27,952 bases of DNA, from NCBI GenBank assembly GCA_002405525.1, contig DHLY01000159.1, positions 1 through 27,952 of the forward strand. Reading direction: 5' to 3'. Origin of the DNA: Proteobacteria bacterium UBA4656 (GTDB lineage Bacteria > Pseudomonadota > Gammaproteobacteria > Xanthomonadales > Ahniellaceae). Within the stretch, counting starts at the first letter, position 1. Every line of letters begins with the position of its first letter. The translations under genes and the position numbers were made by a program. Shown here piece by piece: positions 14,812-22,932 of this stretch. The notes beneath the pieces were generated by a model, which made no database searches, was not told the origin of the DNA, and saw only the letters and a list, made by a program, of their open reading frames with translations.

Positions 14812-15263
14812 CCATGACCACGCACAAAGCGACCGAGGCCGACATCGACGAGCTGATGGCCAGGCTGTGCGCCGCCGACCGGCGCGAGGTCGAGGCCGCC
14901 TGCATCGACGACCTACGCGGCTCGATGCTGCGCGCCGACATCAACGCGCTGCGCTGGCGCGGCGAACTGGTGAGTCTGTACGGGTGCGAGCCGTGCTCCG
15001 ATGACCAGACCGTCGCCAGCCCGTGGCTGCTGTGCACCGACACCATCGACCGGGTGAGCAAGCGCGCGATGGCCGAGATCGCCGTCGAGGTTGTGTCGCG
15101 CTGGATGGATGGCCGGTGGCGCGTGCTGGCCAATGCGGTGCACGCGGCGAACCACCGCGCCGTCGCGTTCGTGCGCTGGCTGGGCTTCGAGGTGATCGAG
15201 GATCCTGTGGGCCCTGGCGGGGCCTTCTGGCTGTTCCGATGGGAGGCGCCGCGCGATGTGTAA
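14808..15263 (+). CDS. GNAT-fold virion protein (T7 gp13-like position)
   Basis: The 151-residue protein is coupled by ATGA to the nozzle gene. The first 80 residues are helical; the C-terminal region (VLANAVHAANHRAVAFVRWL followed by GFEVI and a final strand pair) matches the last helices and strand of GNAT acetyltransferases, where the 'N-x-A-x-x-F-x-x-x-G-F' pattern is typical. Many podoviruses have such a protein directly after the nozzle gene, often annotated as internal virion protein A. The acetyl-CoA loop is not clearly visible, so an enzymatic activity is uncertain. Confidence 0.75.
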   Translation: MTMTTHKATEADIDELMARLCAADRREVEAACIDDLRGSMLRADINALRWRGELVSLYGCEPCSDDQTVASPWLLCTDTIDRVSKRAMAEIAVEVVSRWMDGRWRVLANAVHAANHRAVAFVRWLGFEVIEDPVGPGGAFWLFRWEAPRDV

Positions 15264-15780
15264 CCCCGGCATGATGATGGCGATGGGCGCCATGCAGGCG
15301 GCCAACGGCTACGCGCAGGGCCGGGCCGCAGACATTGCGGCGCAGGGCGATGCCGAGTGGCTGCAGTTCGAGGGCCGCATGGCGCGGCGCGACGCCGATG
15401 GCCAGGCCCGGCGCATCCGCCGCGAGGGCGCGCGCGCGCGCGGGGAAGTCGTCGCGGCCACCGCTGCGTCGGGCGTCAAGGTGGGCGAGTGGTCGGCGCT
15501 GGATCTGGAGCGCGAGGTTGTGCAGGACTACGCCACCGACGAATACATGGCCCTGCTGTCGGGCGAGCGCCAGCAGCGGGCGGCCGAGCTGGAGGCTGGC
15601 GGGCGCCGCCGCGCCGGTCGCGACGCTCGCCGGGCAGGCCGCATCCGCGCCATGACCTCGCTGATGTCCTCTGGCGCGCAGGCCGCGCAGGCGGGCGGCT
15701 GGGGCCAGTACGGCGCGGGCTTCACGTCCAACCGCGTGCCGGCGCCCGTCGAGTCGCGCACTGTTCCGAGGGGTGGCTGA
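15256..15780 (+). CDS. Internal virion protein, gp14-like
   Basis: This 174-residue protein begins MCNPGMMMAMGAMQAANGYA, a hydrophobic, Met/Ala-rich N-terminus, followed by long charged helices (RRIRREGARARGEVVAATAA). In T7 the protein in this place (gp14) is ejected into the outer membrane at infection. The Ala- and Gly-rich C-terminal part (SLMSSGAQAAQAGGWGQYGA) fits insertion into a membrane. It overlaps the previous gene by eight bases and the next by one (TGATG). The family call rests on position, length and the N-terminal pattern rather than on a specific motif. Confidence 0.75.
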   Translation: MCNPGMMMAMGAMQAANGYAQGRAADIAAQGDAEWLQFEGRMARRDADGQARRIRREGARARGEVVAATAASGVKVGEWSALDLEREVVQDYATDEYMALLSGERQQRAAELEAGGRRRAGRDARRAGRIRAMTSLMSSGAQAAQAGGWGQYGAGFTSNRVPAPVESRTVPRGG

Positions 15781-17846
15781 TGGCGACGATCCCGCGCTCC
15801 AACGCCGGCCGCACGATGCCGGGCCGCGTGCCCGGCGTGCGCCTGCCCACGCCCAACGCAGCGACGGCGCAGGCCATCGACGAGTTCACGACGGTCGGCG
15901 GAAACATCGCCGCGCGCGCCACGGCGCAGGACACGGCCAACCAGAACCGGGTGTTCGCCGAGCAGCAGCAGGCGGCCAACGAGGAGCGCCGCCGGCAGGA
16001 GGCCGTGGCCGAGGCCCAAGCCCGGGCGCGCGATTTGGAGAACCAGCGCCGGCTGGAGGACTCGCTCGCCGACGAGGGCGAAAGCCTGCGCGAGCAGATC
16101 ATGCGCGGCGAGATCGGCCCGGACGCGCTGGAGGCCGAGTGGTCCAAGCGCAGCGAGAAGGTGCTGGGCAAGGGCCGCGAGGGCTTCCGGCCGCACGCTG
16201 CCGACATCGCCATGCCGGCACTCACCGGGCGCGTGCTGACCATCGGCAACGTGCTGCGCCGGGCCGCGGAGACCAAGGGCCGCCAGGACGTGACGGCCAC
16301 GATGCGGTCGGAACTGGAGCGGCTGGGGCGCGAGTACGCCACGGACCCGGCCAAGGCCACGGCGCGCATGAACGCGCTGCTGGACACGATGGGCCCGGCC
16401 TCGGACCTGAATCCGAAGGATCTGCAGGCCACGCGCCAGAAATGGTTGGAGTCGGCGCAGTACGTGCAGGCGCGCGAGGCGGTTGCCCTTGGGCGCTCGG
16501 ATCCCGCGGCGCTGGCGCGCGCCGAGGCGATGCTCGACAAGCTGCCCGACCTGGACCCGACGCGCCGCGCTGAGCTGCAAGACCGCGTTTCTCTGTTCCG
16601 CGCCCAGCACGACGCCCAGACTGAGCGCCGGGCCGCCAGGGCTGAGGCAGCAGCGGCTGCCCGCATGCGCACCGCCGAGGCCGAGTTCCGCAGCGGCATG
16701 GCGCTGGCGCAGGAGGGCATCCTCGATCCCAGCGAGGCCGAGCGCCGGCTCGACGCCATGCGCGGCACGCCGTACCAGCAAGCGTTCCGGCAGATGCTGG
16801 AGCAGCAGCGCAAGACCGGCCCGCTGGCAGCGCAGCCGGTGGCCGGCGTTCGCCAGGCGCTGGATGCCGTCAACGCGCAGATCGCCCGCGGCGGCATCAC
16901 CGAAGAGCTGGCGCAGCAGCGCGAGACGCTGGGCAAGGTGGCGGCCGGGCAGGAGCGCGACATCGCCAGCATGGGCGGCCTGCGCGCGGCGGCCAAGCGT
17001 GGGGTGATCGTCGCCGACCAGCCGCTGAACTTCGGCGCCGGCATGGCCGCGGTGGGCGACCAGCTGCGCAACCGCGTGCTGCAGGCCGACATGGTGCGCG
17101 GCTGGGCTGGCACGCCGCAGAGCCCGCTGTACCCCGAGGAGGCCGAGGCGCTGGCGACGATGCTGGCGTCGGCGGACCCGGTTGGCTTCGGCCAGACCGT
17201 GGGCGCGCTGGGCAGCATGGTGCCGGCCGAGCAGATGGCCGCCATCGCCCGGCAGATCGACGCCAAGGACAAGGGGCTCGCCCTGGCGCTGGTGGCCGGC
17301 TCGACGCAGACGACCGAGGGCCGCACGGTGGCCGAGATCATCCGCCGCGGACAGCAGGCGGTGAAGGACAAGGCGCCGGAGACCAAGGGCGCCGAGGCGA
17401 CGGCGCTGCAGGAGGCCTTGACCAAGGCCATCGGCGACGCCCTGCCGGCGCGTCTGCGCGAGGACGCCATCGAGGCGGCGCGGCTGGTGTACTTCGGGCA
17501 GAAGGCTGCCGGCCGGGCGGTGTCCGTGAACGGCGCGGTGCAGCTTGCGCTGGGCGGGCCGATCATCGGCTGGAACGGCAAGTCGATCCCGGTGCCCGCT
17601 GGCATGACGCAGTACGACCTGCGCGACCGGCTGGAGGCCTACCCGCGCGCCGAGCTTGAGCGCCAGGCCGCGGACGGCTGGATCCTGCTGGCCGGCGCCC
17701 GACCCATCGGCGTGCCTGAGTTCCTAGCCGAGCTGCCGAGTGCGCAGCTGGAGCCCGCAGGCCGTGGCCGGTACACGGTGCGCATGAACGGCTCGCTGGC
17801 GCTGAACAAGGACCGCCGGCCGCTGGTGATCGAGGTGACCCGGTGA
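15780..17846 (+). CDS. Internal virion protein, gp15-like position
   Basis: The ATG at 15780 shares a base with the previous TGA and gives 688 residues; upstream open codons are ignored. After a Pro/Thr/Arg-rich N-terminus comes a long coiled-coil region (residues 50-110: FAEQQQAANEERRRQEAVAE), then mostly helices, and near the end a beta-rich domain (LGGPIIGWNGKSIPVPAGM, GRYTVRMNGSLALNKDRRP). The size and helical character match ejected core proteins that line the internal channel of podoviral heads. No lytic transglycosylase motif was seen. It overlaps the next gene as GTGA. Confidence 0.75.
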   Translation: MATIPRSNAGRTMPGRVPGVRLPTPNAATAQAIDEFTTVGGNIAARATAQDTANQNRVFAEQQQAANEERRRQEAVAEAQARARDLENQRRLEDSLADEGESLREQIMRGEIGPDALEAEWSKRSEKVLGKGREGFRPHAADIAMPALTGRVLTIGNVLRRAAETKGRQDVTATMRSELERLGREYATDPAKATARMNALLDTMGPASDLNPKDLQATRQKWLESAQYVQAREAVALGRSDPAALARAEAMLDKLPDLDPTRRAELQDRVSLFRAQHDAQTERRAARAEAAAAARMRTAEAEFRSGMALAQEGILDPSEAERRLDAMRGTPYQQAFRQMLEQQRKTGPLAAQPVAGVRQALDAVNAQIARGGITEELAQQRETLGKVAAGQERDIASMGGLRAAAKRGVIVADQPLNFGAGMAAVGDQLRNRVLQADMVRGWAGTPQSPLYPEEAEALATMLASADPVGFGQTVGALGSMVPAEQMAAIARQIDAKDKGLALALVAGSTQTTEGRTVAEIIRRGQQAVKDKAPETKGAEATALQEALTKAIGDALPARLREDAIEAARLVYFGQKAAGRAVSVNGAVQLALGGPIIGWNGKSIPVPAGMTQYDLRDRLEAYPRAELERQAADGWILLAGARPIGVPEFLAELPSAQLEPAGRGRYTVRMNGSLALNKDRRPLVIEVTR

Positions 17847-19885
17847 GCCTGCTCGACCTGCACGGCCCGGACATCGCGGCGGCGGCGCCGCTGTACGTTC
17901 CGCCGGCTCCGAAGCCGCGGCGCGCGTGGGGAGAGGCCACGGCGCTGTTCCGCGGGGCAGGAGAGGGGCTTACGCAGATCGGCGCCACCATCGGCGCGGT
18001 GCTGGCCCAGGGTGACAGCGCGGTGGGCTCAGGGCTTGAGCCCAACCCGTTGATGGGCACAGATGCCGGGCGCATGGTTTCCGAGGTTGGCGCCGAGCGG
18101 CGCCGGCAGCGCGACCGCGACATCGAAGCCATCCGGGCCGGCGGCCGATCCCTGCGCCCGGACGAGGCGGCCAGCACCGCCGAGCAGGTGATCTACGGCA
18201 TGGCCCGCAGCGTCACCAAGGTCGTCGGCGGCGCCGTGGCTGGTGGCGTGCCTGGCATCCTGGCGGTGAGCGCGGAGGAGGCCTTCACGCAGACCGGCGA
18301 GGCGCGGCGCGAGGGCATCGACAGCCGCACGGCTGCGGCGCTGGGGCTGGTGCAGGGCGCCGGCCTTGCGCTGGCGGCGCTGCCTGCGGCCGGGCAGACG
18401 TTTGCCGGGACCGCGGCGCTGTACGCGGCCGGTGGCCCGGGCGGATTCATCGCGCAGCAGGCGCTGACGAAGGAGATCCTGGACCGCGCCGGCTACGCGC
18501 AGCGCGCCCAGCAGGTGGACGTGCTCGACCCGGTGGGGCTGGCGGTGTCGGCCCTGGTGCCGGCGCCGTTCGCCGTGCTGGGCCTGCGGGCGGCGCGCAA
18601 CCGGCGCGCGTTCGAGAGCCTGCGCGATGTGCCGCTGAGCACTGCGCGAGGCGACGCTCCGGCGGCCGATGGTGGTCAGGCCACCGCGGCGGCCATGTCC
18701 GAGCTGCCGCCCTTCGAGCGCACGGCCACGGCGCAGGCGGTGGGGGCCTACCCGCGCGAGGTGACCGACGCGGCGCTCGTGCTCAACGCCCGGCACGCCG
18801 ACAACGAAGCGCGCGAGGCGATGGCCGGCGGCGACATGGCCGCATCCCGCGCGCACGACACAGCGCTGGCCCGGGCCGAGGAGCAGATCCAGCGCGGCGA
18901 GCCGGTGAGTGTGGCGGATGTGGCGCCTGGCGCGCGCGCGACCGACTCCGTGACCTTCGACGAGCTTGCGGCCGACCAACCGGCGCGCGGGCCTGCGCCG
19001 CTGCTGCCGCTTGAGCAGACCGCGGACCAATTGCGCGGCATGGCTGAGCAAGCCTACTGGGCGCAGGTGGGAGGCAGCATCGTGCGCGACGTGCCGACGT
19101 GGGCCCTCAAGGACACCGAAAGCTCGCGCGCTGCGTTCGCATTCCAACAGGGCGATGTCGTTGGCCGCACGACTTGGATCCCGGCAGCCGAGTGGTTCGG
19201 GCAGATGCGATCCGATCTCGGCAAGGCTGGCCTGTCCAAGCAGGCCGACATCCGGGCCGCGGTCGAGAAGGCCATCGCCGGGGGACCTTTGCGGGCGGCC
19301 GAAACGCGAACCCTGGCGTGGATGCGGCAGTACATCGCCGACATGGCGCGCGAGGCCGACGACATGCGGTTCGTCGTGCACGCCGACGAGATGCTGCCGG
19401 ATGCGTTCATGAGTGGACTGGGCAAGTCGGACATGCCAGACTTGGCCGCCACGGCGCGCGCAGCCCAGATCGACGAGGCCGCAGTCGAGCGGGCGGCCAT
19501 CCAGTTCGCCGACGACGACGCGGGTTTCCGCGAGGCCATCACCAGGATCATCCGCGATGCAGACGCAGCCCGACAGCAAGCCGAGCGCCCCGCCGAACCC
19601 GCCCAGCAGGGTGCAGATGCTGGCGGCGGTGGCGCTGCGCCACGCGCAGAGGGTAAAGGCCAGGCAGCAGGGGCCGCAGCCGGAGACGCCGAGCAGCGGG
19701 CCGCCATCGCCCGGCTCGACGCCATCGCCCGCGAGTTCCCCGACCTGACCATCAAGCTCGACGACGGCTCGCTCGTGCGGGCGTCGGAGTTCCTGGAGGC
19801 GGCCAAGGCCGAGGCGGCGCGCGACGCGCAGGAGGCGGACCTTGTGGACGCCGCGGTCCAGTGCGCGCTGCTGCACGGCACCTAG
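17843..19885 (+). CDS. Internal virion protein with hydrophobic Gly/Ala-rich region, 680 residues
   Basis: It starts with GTG inside the previous stop. Residues 120-190 are Gly/Ala-rich and hydrophobic (TKVVGGAVAGGVPGILAVSA; GAGLALAALPAAGQTFAGTA), followed by another Pro/Val-rich hydrophobic piece near 235 (VGLAVSALVPAPFAVLGLRA), suitable for crossing the host membrane after ejection. The central part is helical; residues 570-620 are a low-complexity Ala/Gly/Gln linker. The C-terminal segment (DLTIKLDDGSLVRASEFLEA) looks like a separate small domain. It ends with TAG, which shares bases with the TAG of the antisense gene at 19882-20088. Role by position: DNA-ejection apparatus. Confidence 0.75.
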   Translation: MSLLDLHGPDIAAAAPLYVPPAPKPRRAWGEATALFRGAGEGLTQIGATIGAVLAQGDSAVGSGLEPNPLMGTDAGRMVSEVGAERRRQRDRDIEAIRAGGRSLRPDEAASTAEQVIYGMARSVTKVVGGAVAGGVPGILAVSAEEAFTQTGEARREGIDSRTAAALGLVQGAGLALAALPAAGQTFAGTAALYAAGGPGGFIAQQALTKEILDRAGYAQRAQQVDVLDPVGLAVSALVPAPFAVLGLRAARNRRAFESLRDVPLSTARGDAPAADGGQATAAAMSELPPFERTATAQAVGAYPREVTDAALVLNARHADNEAREAMAGGDMAASRAHDTALARAEEQIQRGEPVSVADVAPGARATDSVTFDELAADQPARGPAPLLPLEQTADQLRGMAEQAYWAQVGGSIVRDVPTWALKDTESSRAAFAFQQGDVVGRTTWIPAAEWFGQMRSDLGKAGLSKQADIRAAVEKAIAGGPLRAAETRTLAWMRQYIADMAREADDMRFVVHADEMLPDAFMSGLGKSDMPDLAATARAAQIDEAAVERAAIQFADDDAGFREAITRIIRDADAARQQAERPAEPAQQGADAGGGGAAPRAEGKGQAAGAAAGDAEQRAAIARLDAIAREFPDLTIKLDDGSLVRASEFLEAAKAEAARDAQEADLVDAAVQCALLHGT

Positions 19886-20088
19886 CGCTCGACCCACTCC
19901 CACAGCGCCGACAGCAGCCCCATGCCACCGCCAAGCGCCACCACGCCGGCCAAGATCAGCCCGTACTCGCGCGCTGCCTGCAACGCCTTGCGCCACGAGG
20001 CGGAGGCGCCCCACACGTACAGCGGCAGGATGGCAAACACCGCGGCGCACGCCAGCGCCGTCCAGATCGTGGTTTCGAGCCATCCCAT
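19882..20088 (-). CDS. Antisense small membrane protein with two transmembrane segments
   Basis: The 217-base gap between two plus-strand ejection genes has no plus-strand gene but carries a 68-residue frame on the minus strand: 62 of its 68 codons end in G or C, like the real genes around it. Two hydrophobic helices are evident, residues 7-26 (TIWTALACAAVFAILPLYVW) and 42-62 (YGLILAGVVALGGGMGLL), joined by a basic loop (SASWRKALQAAREY), with a C-terminal WEWVER. Its TAG overlaps the TAG of the plus-strand gene through CTAG. No minus-strand ribosome-binding site is visible before the ATG. Small double-span proteins in phages include holins, antiholins and superinfection-exclusion proteins; which this is cannot be told. 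Confidence 0.6.
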   Translation of the reverse strand: MGWLETTIWTALACAAVFAILPLYVWGASASWRKALQAAREYGLILAGVVALGGGMGLLSALWEWVER

Positions 20089-20102
20089 GGAGGGCTGACA
20101 GT

Positions 20103-22604
20103 ATGCACCCCAACTGCCGCCAGGCCGTGAACGCCCGGGCCGCCCAAGCCGGCCGCCAGCCGCTGACGGACGCCGAAGTCCGCCGGATTGATGACACGAT
20201 GGGCGCCACCATGCGCCGGCTCGCGCGCTCCGATCCCGGGTGGGCCGGCATGACGCAGGACATGCGCATGACCCTGGCCGCCGAGCAGGCGATGGCCGAC
20301 ATCCGCGCCGAGGCCGCGCTGAAGCTACGGCGCGCGCAGCTCCAGGTGATGAAGACCGCGGAGACCGAGGCGCGCATCACCGACCGCATGAAGCTCATGC
20401 GCGTGGACCGGCGCGACGGCTGGCGCGGCGACATGCAGTTCGTGTACCAGCAGATCGACGCCATCAAGCGCACGTATGCCGCCCAGCTCGGCGACCTGTT
20501 CGCGGCAGCCGACAGCGGCGACGGTGCCACGCTGGGCCGGCGGATGTTGATGATCCTGTTCGACGCGCAGAACCCCGCCATGACGCGCGACCTGGCGCTG
20601 GAGGTGTTCGCCAAGGGGCAGGGCGGCACGGGCAACAAGCTCGCGCAGGCGGGCGCGAAGGCGTGGCTGGAGGTGTCCGACGCGATGCGGCAGCGCTTCA
20701 ACGCAGCCGGCGGCGACGTGGGGCAACTGGCTTACGGCTACCTGCCCACCGGCCACGACCCGGTGGCGATCATCAAGGCTGGGCGCGAGGCTTGGGCCAA
20801 GGCCACGCTGCCGCGCCTGAATCGCGACTACTACCGGCGCGAGGACGGCTCGCTGATGGACGATGCCGAGGTGCTGGACGTGCTGCGGTACAGCTTCGAC
20901 AGCATCGTGACGGACGGCGCCAACAAGACCGCGCCCGGCCAGTTCCGCGGCAGCGGCTCGCGCGCCAACCGGGGCAGCGACTCGCGCGTGCTGCACTTCA
21001 AGGACGGCGAGGAGTACCTTGCGTACCACCAGCAGTTCGGCAGCGGCAGCATGTACGACGCAATGATCGGCCACATCGCCGGGTTGTCGCGCGACATCGG
21101 GCTGCTGGAGCACTACGGGCCCAACCCCGAGGCCCAGGCGCGGCTGCAGATCGACCTCGTGGAGCGCACGGACGGGCAGCGCATGGGGGGCGTGCAGCAG
21201 CTCGCCGACAGCTTCGCGGGGCCCGAAGCGCTGTGGAACGTGCTGTCTGGAAAGAGCGGCATGCCCGTGGGCCCGCGGCTGGCGCAGGCAGGCATGCACC
21301 TGCGCAACGTGCAGGTGTTCAGCAAGCTGGCCGGCGCGGTGCTGTCGAGCATCACGGACCTCGGCACCTACGCGATCACGGTGCGCGCGAACAACCTGCC
21401 GTGGTTCGAGGCCATCGCCAACCTGAAGAACGCCAACGCGGCCGAGATGCGGGCGTTCCTGGATTCGCAGGGCTACATCGCCGAGAGCTACATCAGCGAC
21501 TTCGCGCGCTGGAGCGGCGACCACATGGGCAACAACTGGAGCGGCAACGTGGCGGCGGCGACCATGCGGCTGAGCCTCATGAACCTGTGGACCGACTCCG
21601 GCCGCAGGGCGTACCAGCTCACGCACGCGCAGGCCCTGGCGCGCATGCAGGGCACGGCGTGGGACGCCCTGGACGCTGGCGACCGCTTCCGGCTGGAGCG
21701 CGCTGGATTCACGGCCGAGGACTGGGCCATCGTGCAGCAGGCCAAACCCGAGATCGGGCCCAACGGCATGCCGTTCCTGACGCCGCAAGCGCTGGCCGCC
21801 AGCGGTGACCCGGGAGCGGCGCGCGTCGCCGAGAAGGTGGTAGCTCACGTGGTGAGCGAGTCAGAGATGGCAATCCTGAACCCGGACCTGCGCACGCGGG
21901 CCATCGCCACGGGCGGCGGCGCGCAGTCTGGCACGGCTGGCGGCGAGATCGCCCGGGCCGTCATGCAGTTCAAGTCCTTCCCCATCGCCATGCTGTCGCG
22001 TCACTGGGGCCGGCTGCTGGAGACCCCTGACCACGCTGGAGCGCCGACCTCCAGCGACCGCCTGGCCTACGGCGCGGCGCTGCTGATCACCGGCACGCTG
22101 CTGGGCGCCATGGCTTTCCAGATCAAGCAGGTGACACAGGGCAAGGATCCCGTGGACATGACGACCGGCAAGTTCTGGGCGCAAGCCGCAGCGCAGGGCG
22201 GCGGGCTGGGGTTCGTGGGAGACCTGCTGCTGACAAACACGGTGGACGACCGATCGCGCACGGACACCCTGTTCCGAATGCTTGGTCCGTCGGCCGGAAC
22301 GCTGGCCGACGTTTACAGCCTGCTCAAGATCAACGCGGACCAGTTCATCGCTGGCGAAGAAACGCACGCTGGAGCCGAGTGGTTGCGGTTCACGCGCAGC
22401 CACGCGCCGCTGGTGAATCTCTGGTACGCCCGCACCGCCCTGAATCGCGCCGTGCTCGACGGCTGGCAGGAGTCGCTGAGCCCGGGCTACCTTGCGCGCA
22501 TCGAAAACCTGCACCGCAAGCAGTGGCGGGGCGAATACTGGTGGGAGCCCGGCGAGTCATCGCCAGACCGGGCACCGAGTTTCGAGGCGATGGCGGGGCA
22601 GTGA
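20103..22604 (+). CDS. Giant internal virion (ejection) protein, 833 residues
   Basis: GGAGGG sits ten bases before the ATG at 20103, which is chosen over the open codons upstream. The protein is mainly helical with Arg/Ala-rich stretches; the middle has GVQQLADSFAGPEALWNVLS and the segment GTAGGEIARAVMQFKSFPIA, followed by one likely membrane helix (LAYGAALLITGTLLGAMAF) and a Trp-rich C-terminus (WRGEYWWEPGESS). Large proteins of this type end the ejection-protein block in many podoviruses and are the counterpart in position of T7 gp16, but no transglycosylase catalytic motif was recognised. It is followed by the terminase unit. Confidence 0.75.
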   Translation: MHPNCRQAVNARAAQAGRQPLTDAEVRRIDDTMGATMRRLARSDPGWAGMTQDMRMTLAAEQAMADIRAEAALKLRRAQLQVMKTAETEARITDRMKLMRVDRRDGWRGDMQFVYQQIDAIKRTYAAQLGDLFAAADSGDGATLGRRMLMILFDAQNPAMTRDLALEVFAKGQGGTGNKLAQAGAKAWLEVSDAMRQRFNAAGGDVGQLAYGYLPTGHDPVAIIKAGREAWAKATLPRLNRDYYRREDGSLMDDAEVLDVLRYSFDSIVTDGANKTAPGQFRGSGSRANRGSDSRVLHFKDGEEYLAYHQQFGSGSMYDAMIGHIAGLSRDIGLLEHYGPNPEAQARLQIDLVERTDGQRMGGVQQLADSFAGPEALWNVLSGKSGMPVGPRLAQAGMHLRNVQVFSKLAGAVLSSITDLGTYAITVRANNLPWFEAIANLKNANAAEMRAFLDSQGYIAESYISDFARWSGDHMGNNWSGNVAAATMRLSLMNLWTDSGRRAYQLTHAQALARMQGTAWDALDAGDRFRLERAGFTAEDWAIVQQAKPEIGPNGMPFLTPQALAASGDPGAARVAEKVVAHVVSESEMAILNPDLRTRAIATGGGAQSGTAGGEIARAVMQFKSFPIAMLSRHWGRLLETPDHAGAPTSSDRLAYGAALLITGTLLGAMAFQIKQVTQGKDPVDMTTGKFWAQAAAQGGGLGFVGDLLLTNTVDDRSRTDTLFRMLGPSAGTLADVYSLLKINADQFIAGEETHAGAEWLRFTRSHAPLVNLWYARTALNRAVLDGWQESLSPGYLARIENLHRKQWRGEYWWEPGESSPDRAPSFEAMAGQ

Positions 22605-22605
22605 C

Positions 22606-22932
22606 ATGGACCACGACGCAGAGCTAAAGCGCATCCAGGAGATGGCGATCAACCACGCCATCGAGGAGATGAACGCATCCGACGAGCGCGGCATCGAGTC
22701 GCGCGAGGAGCGCGGCGACCGCGGGTTCCTGACCGGCATGGCGGCTCGCTCGCTGGGCGTGGCGGTCAAGATCGAGCAGTTCCTCGCGCTGCGCCGGGAG
22801 CATGCTGCGCGCGGCCAGCCGCTGGACGACGAGGCCGACGAGGAGCGCGCCAAGGCCAAGCTGATCAAGCAGGCGCGCGCCGAAGTCCAGGGGGTTCTGG
22901 CACGTGTCCGCAAGCCCCGCGCCGACGCCTGA
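22606..22932 (+). CDS. Small helical protein before terminase (possible small terminase)
   Basis: The ATG at 22606 lies one base after the previous stop. The 108-residue protein is acidic in its first half (MNASDERGIESREERGDRG) and helical and basic at the end (IKQARAEVQGVLARVRKPRA). It overlaps the large terminase gene by 29 bases, a coupling typical of terminase subunits. No helix-turn-helix is obvious, so it may instead be another minor protein. The HTH protein at 2756-3034 is the competing small-terminase candidate. Confidence 0.6.
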   Translation: MDHDAELKRIQEMAINHAIEEMNASDERGIESREERGDRGFLTGMAARSLGVAVKIEQFLALRREHAARGQPLDDEADEERAKAKLIKQARAEVQGVLARVRKPRADA

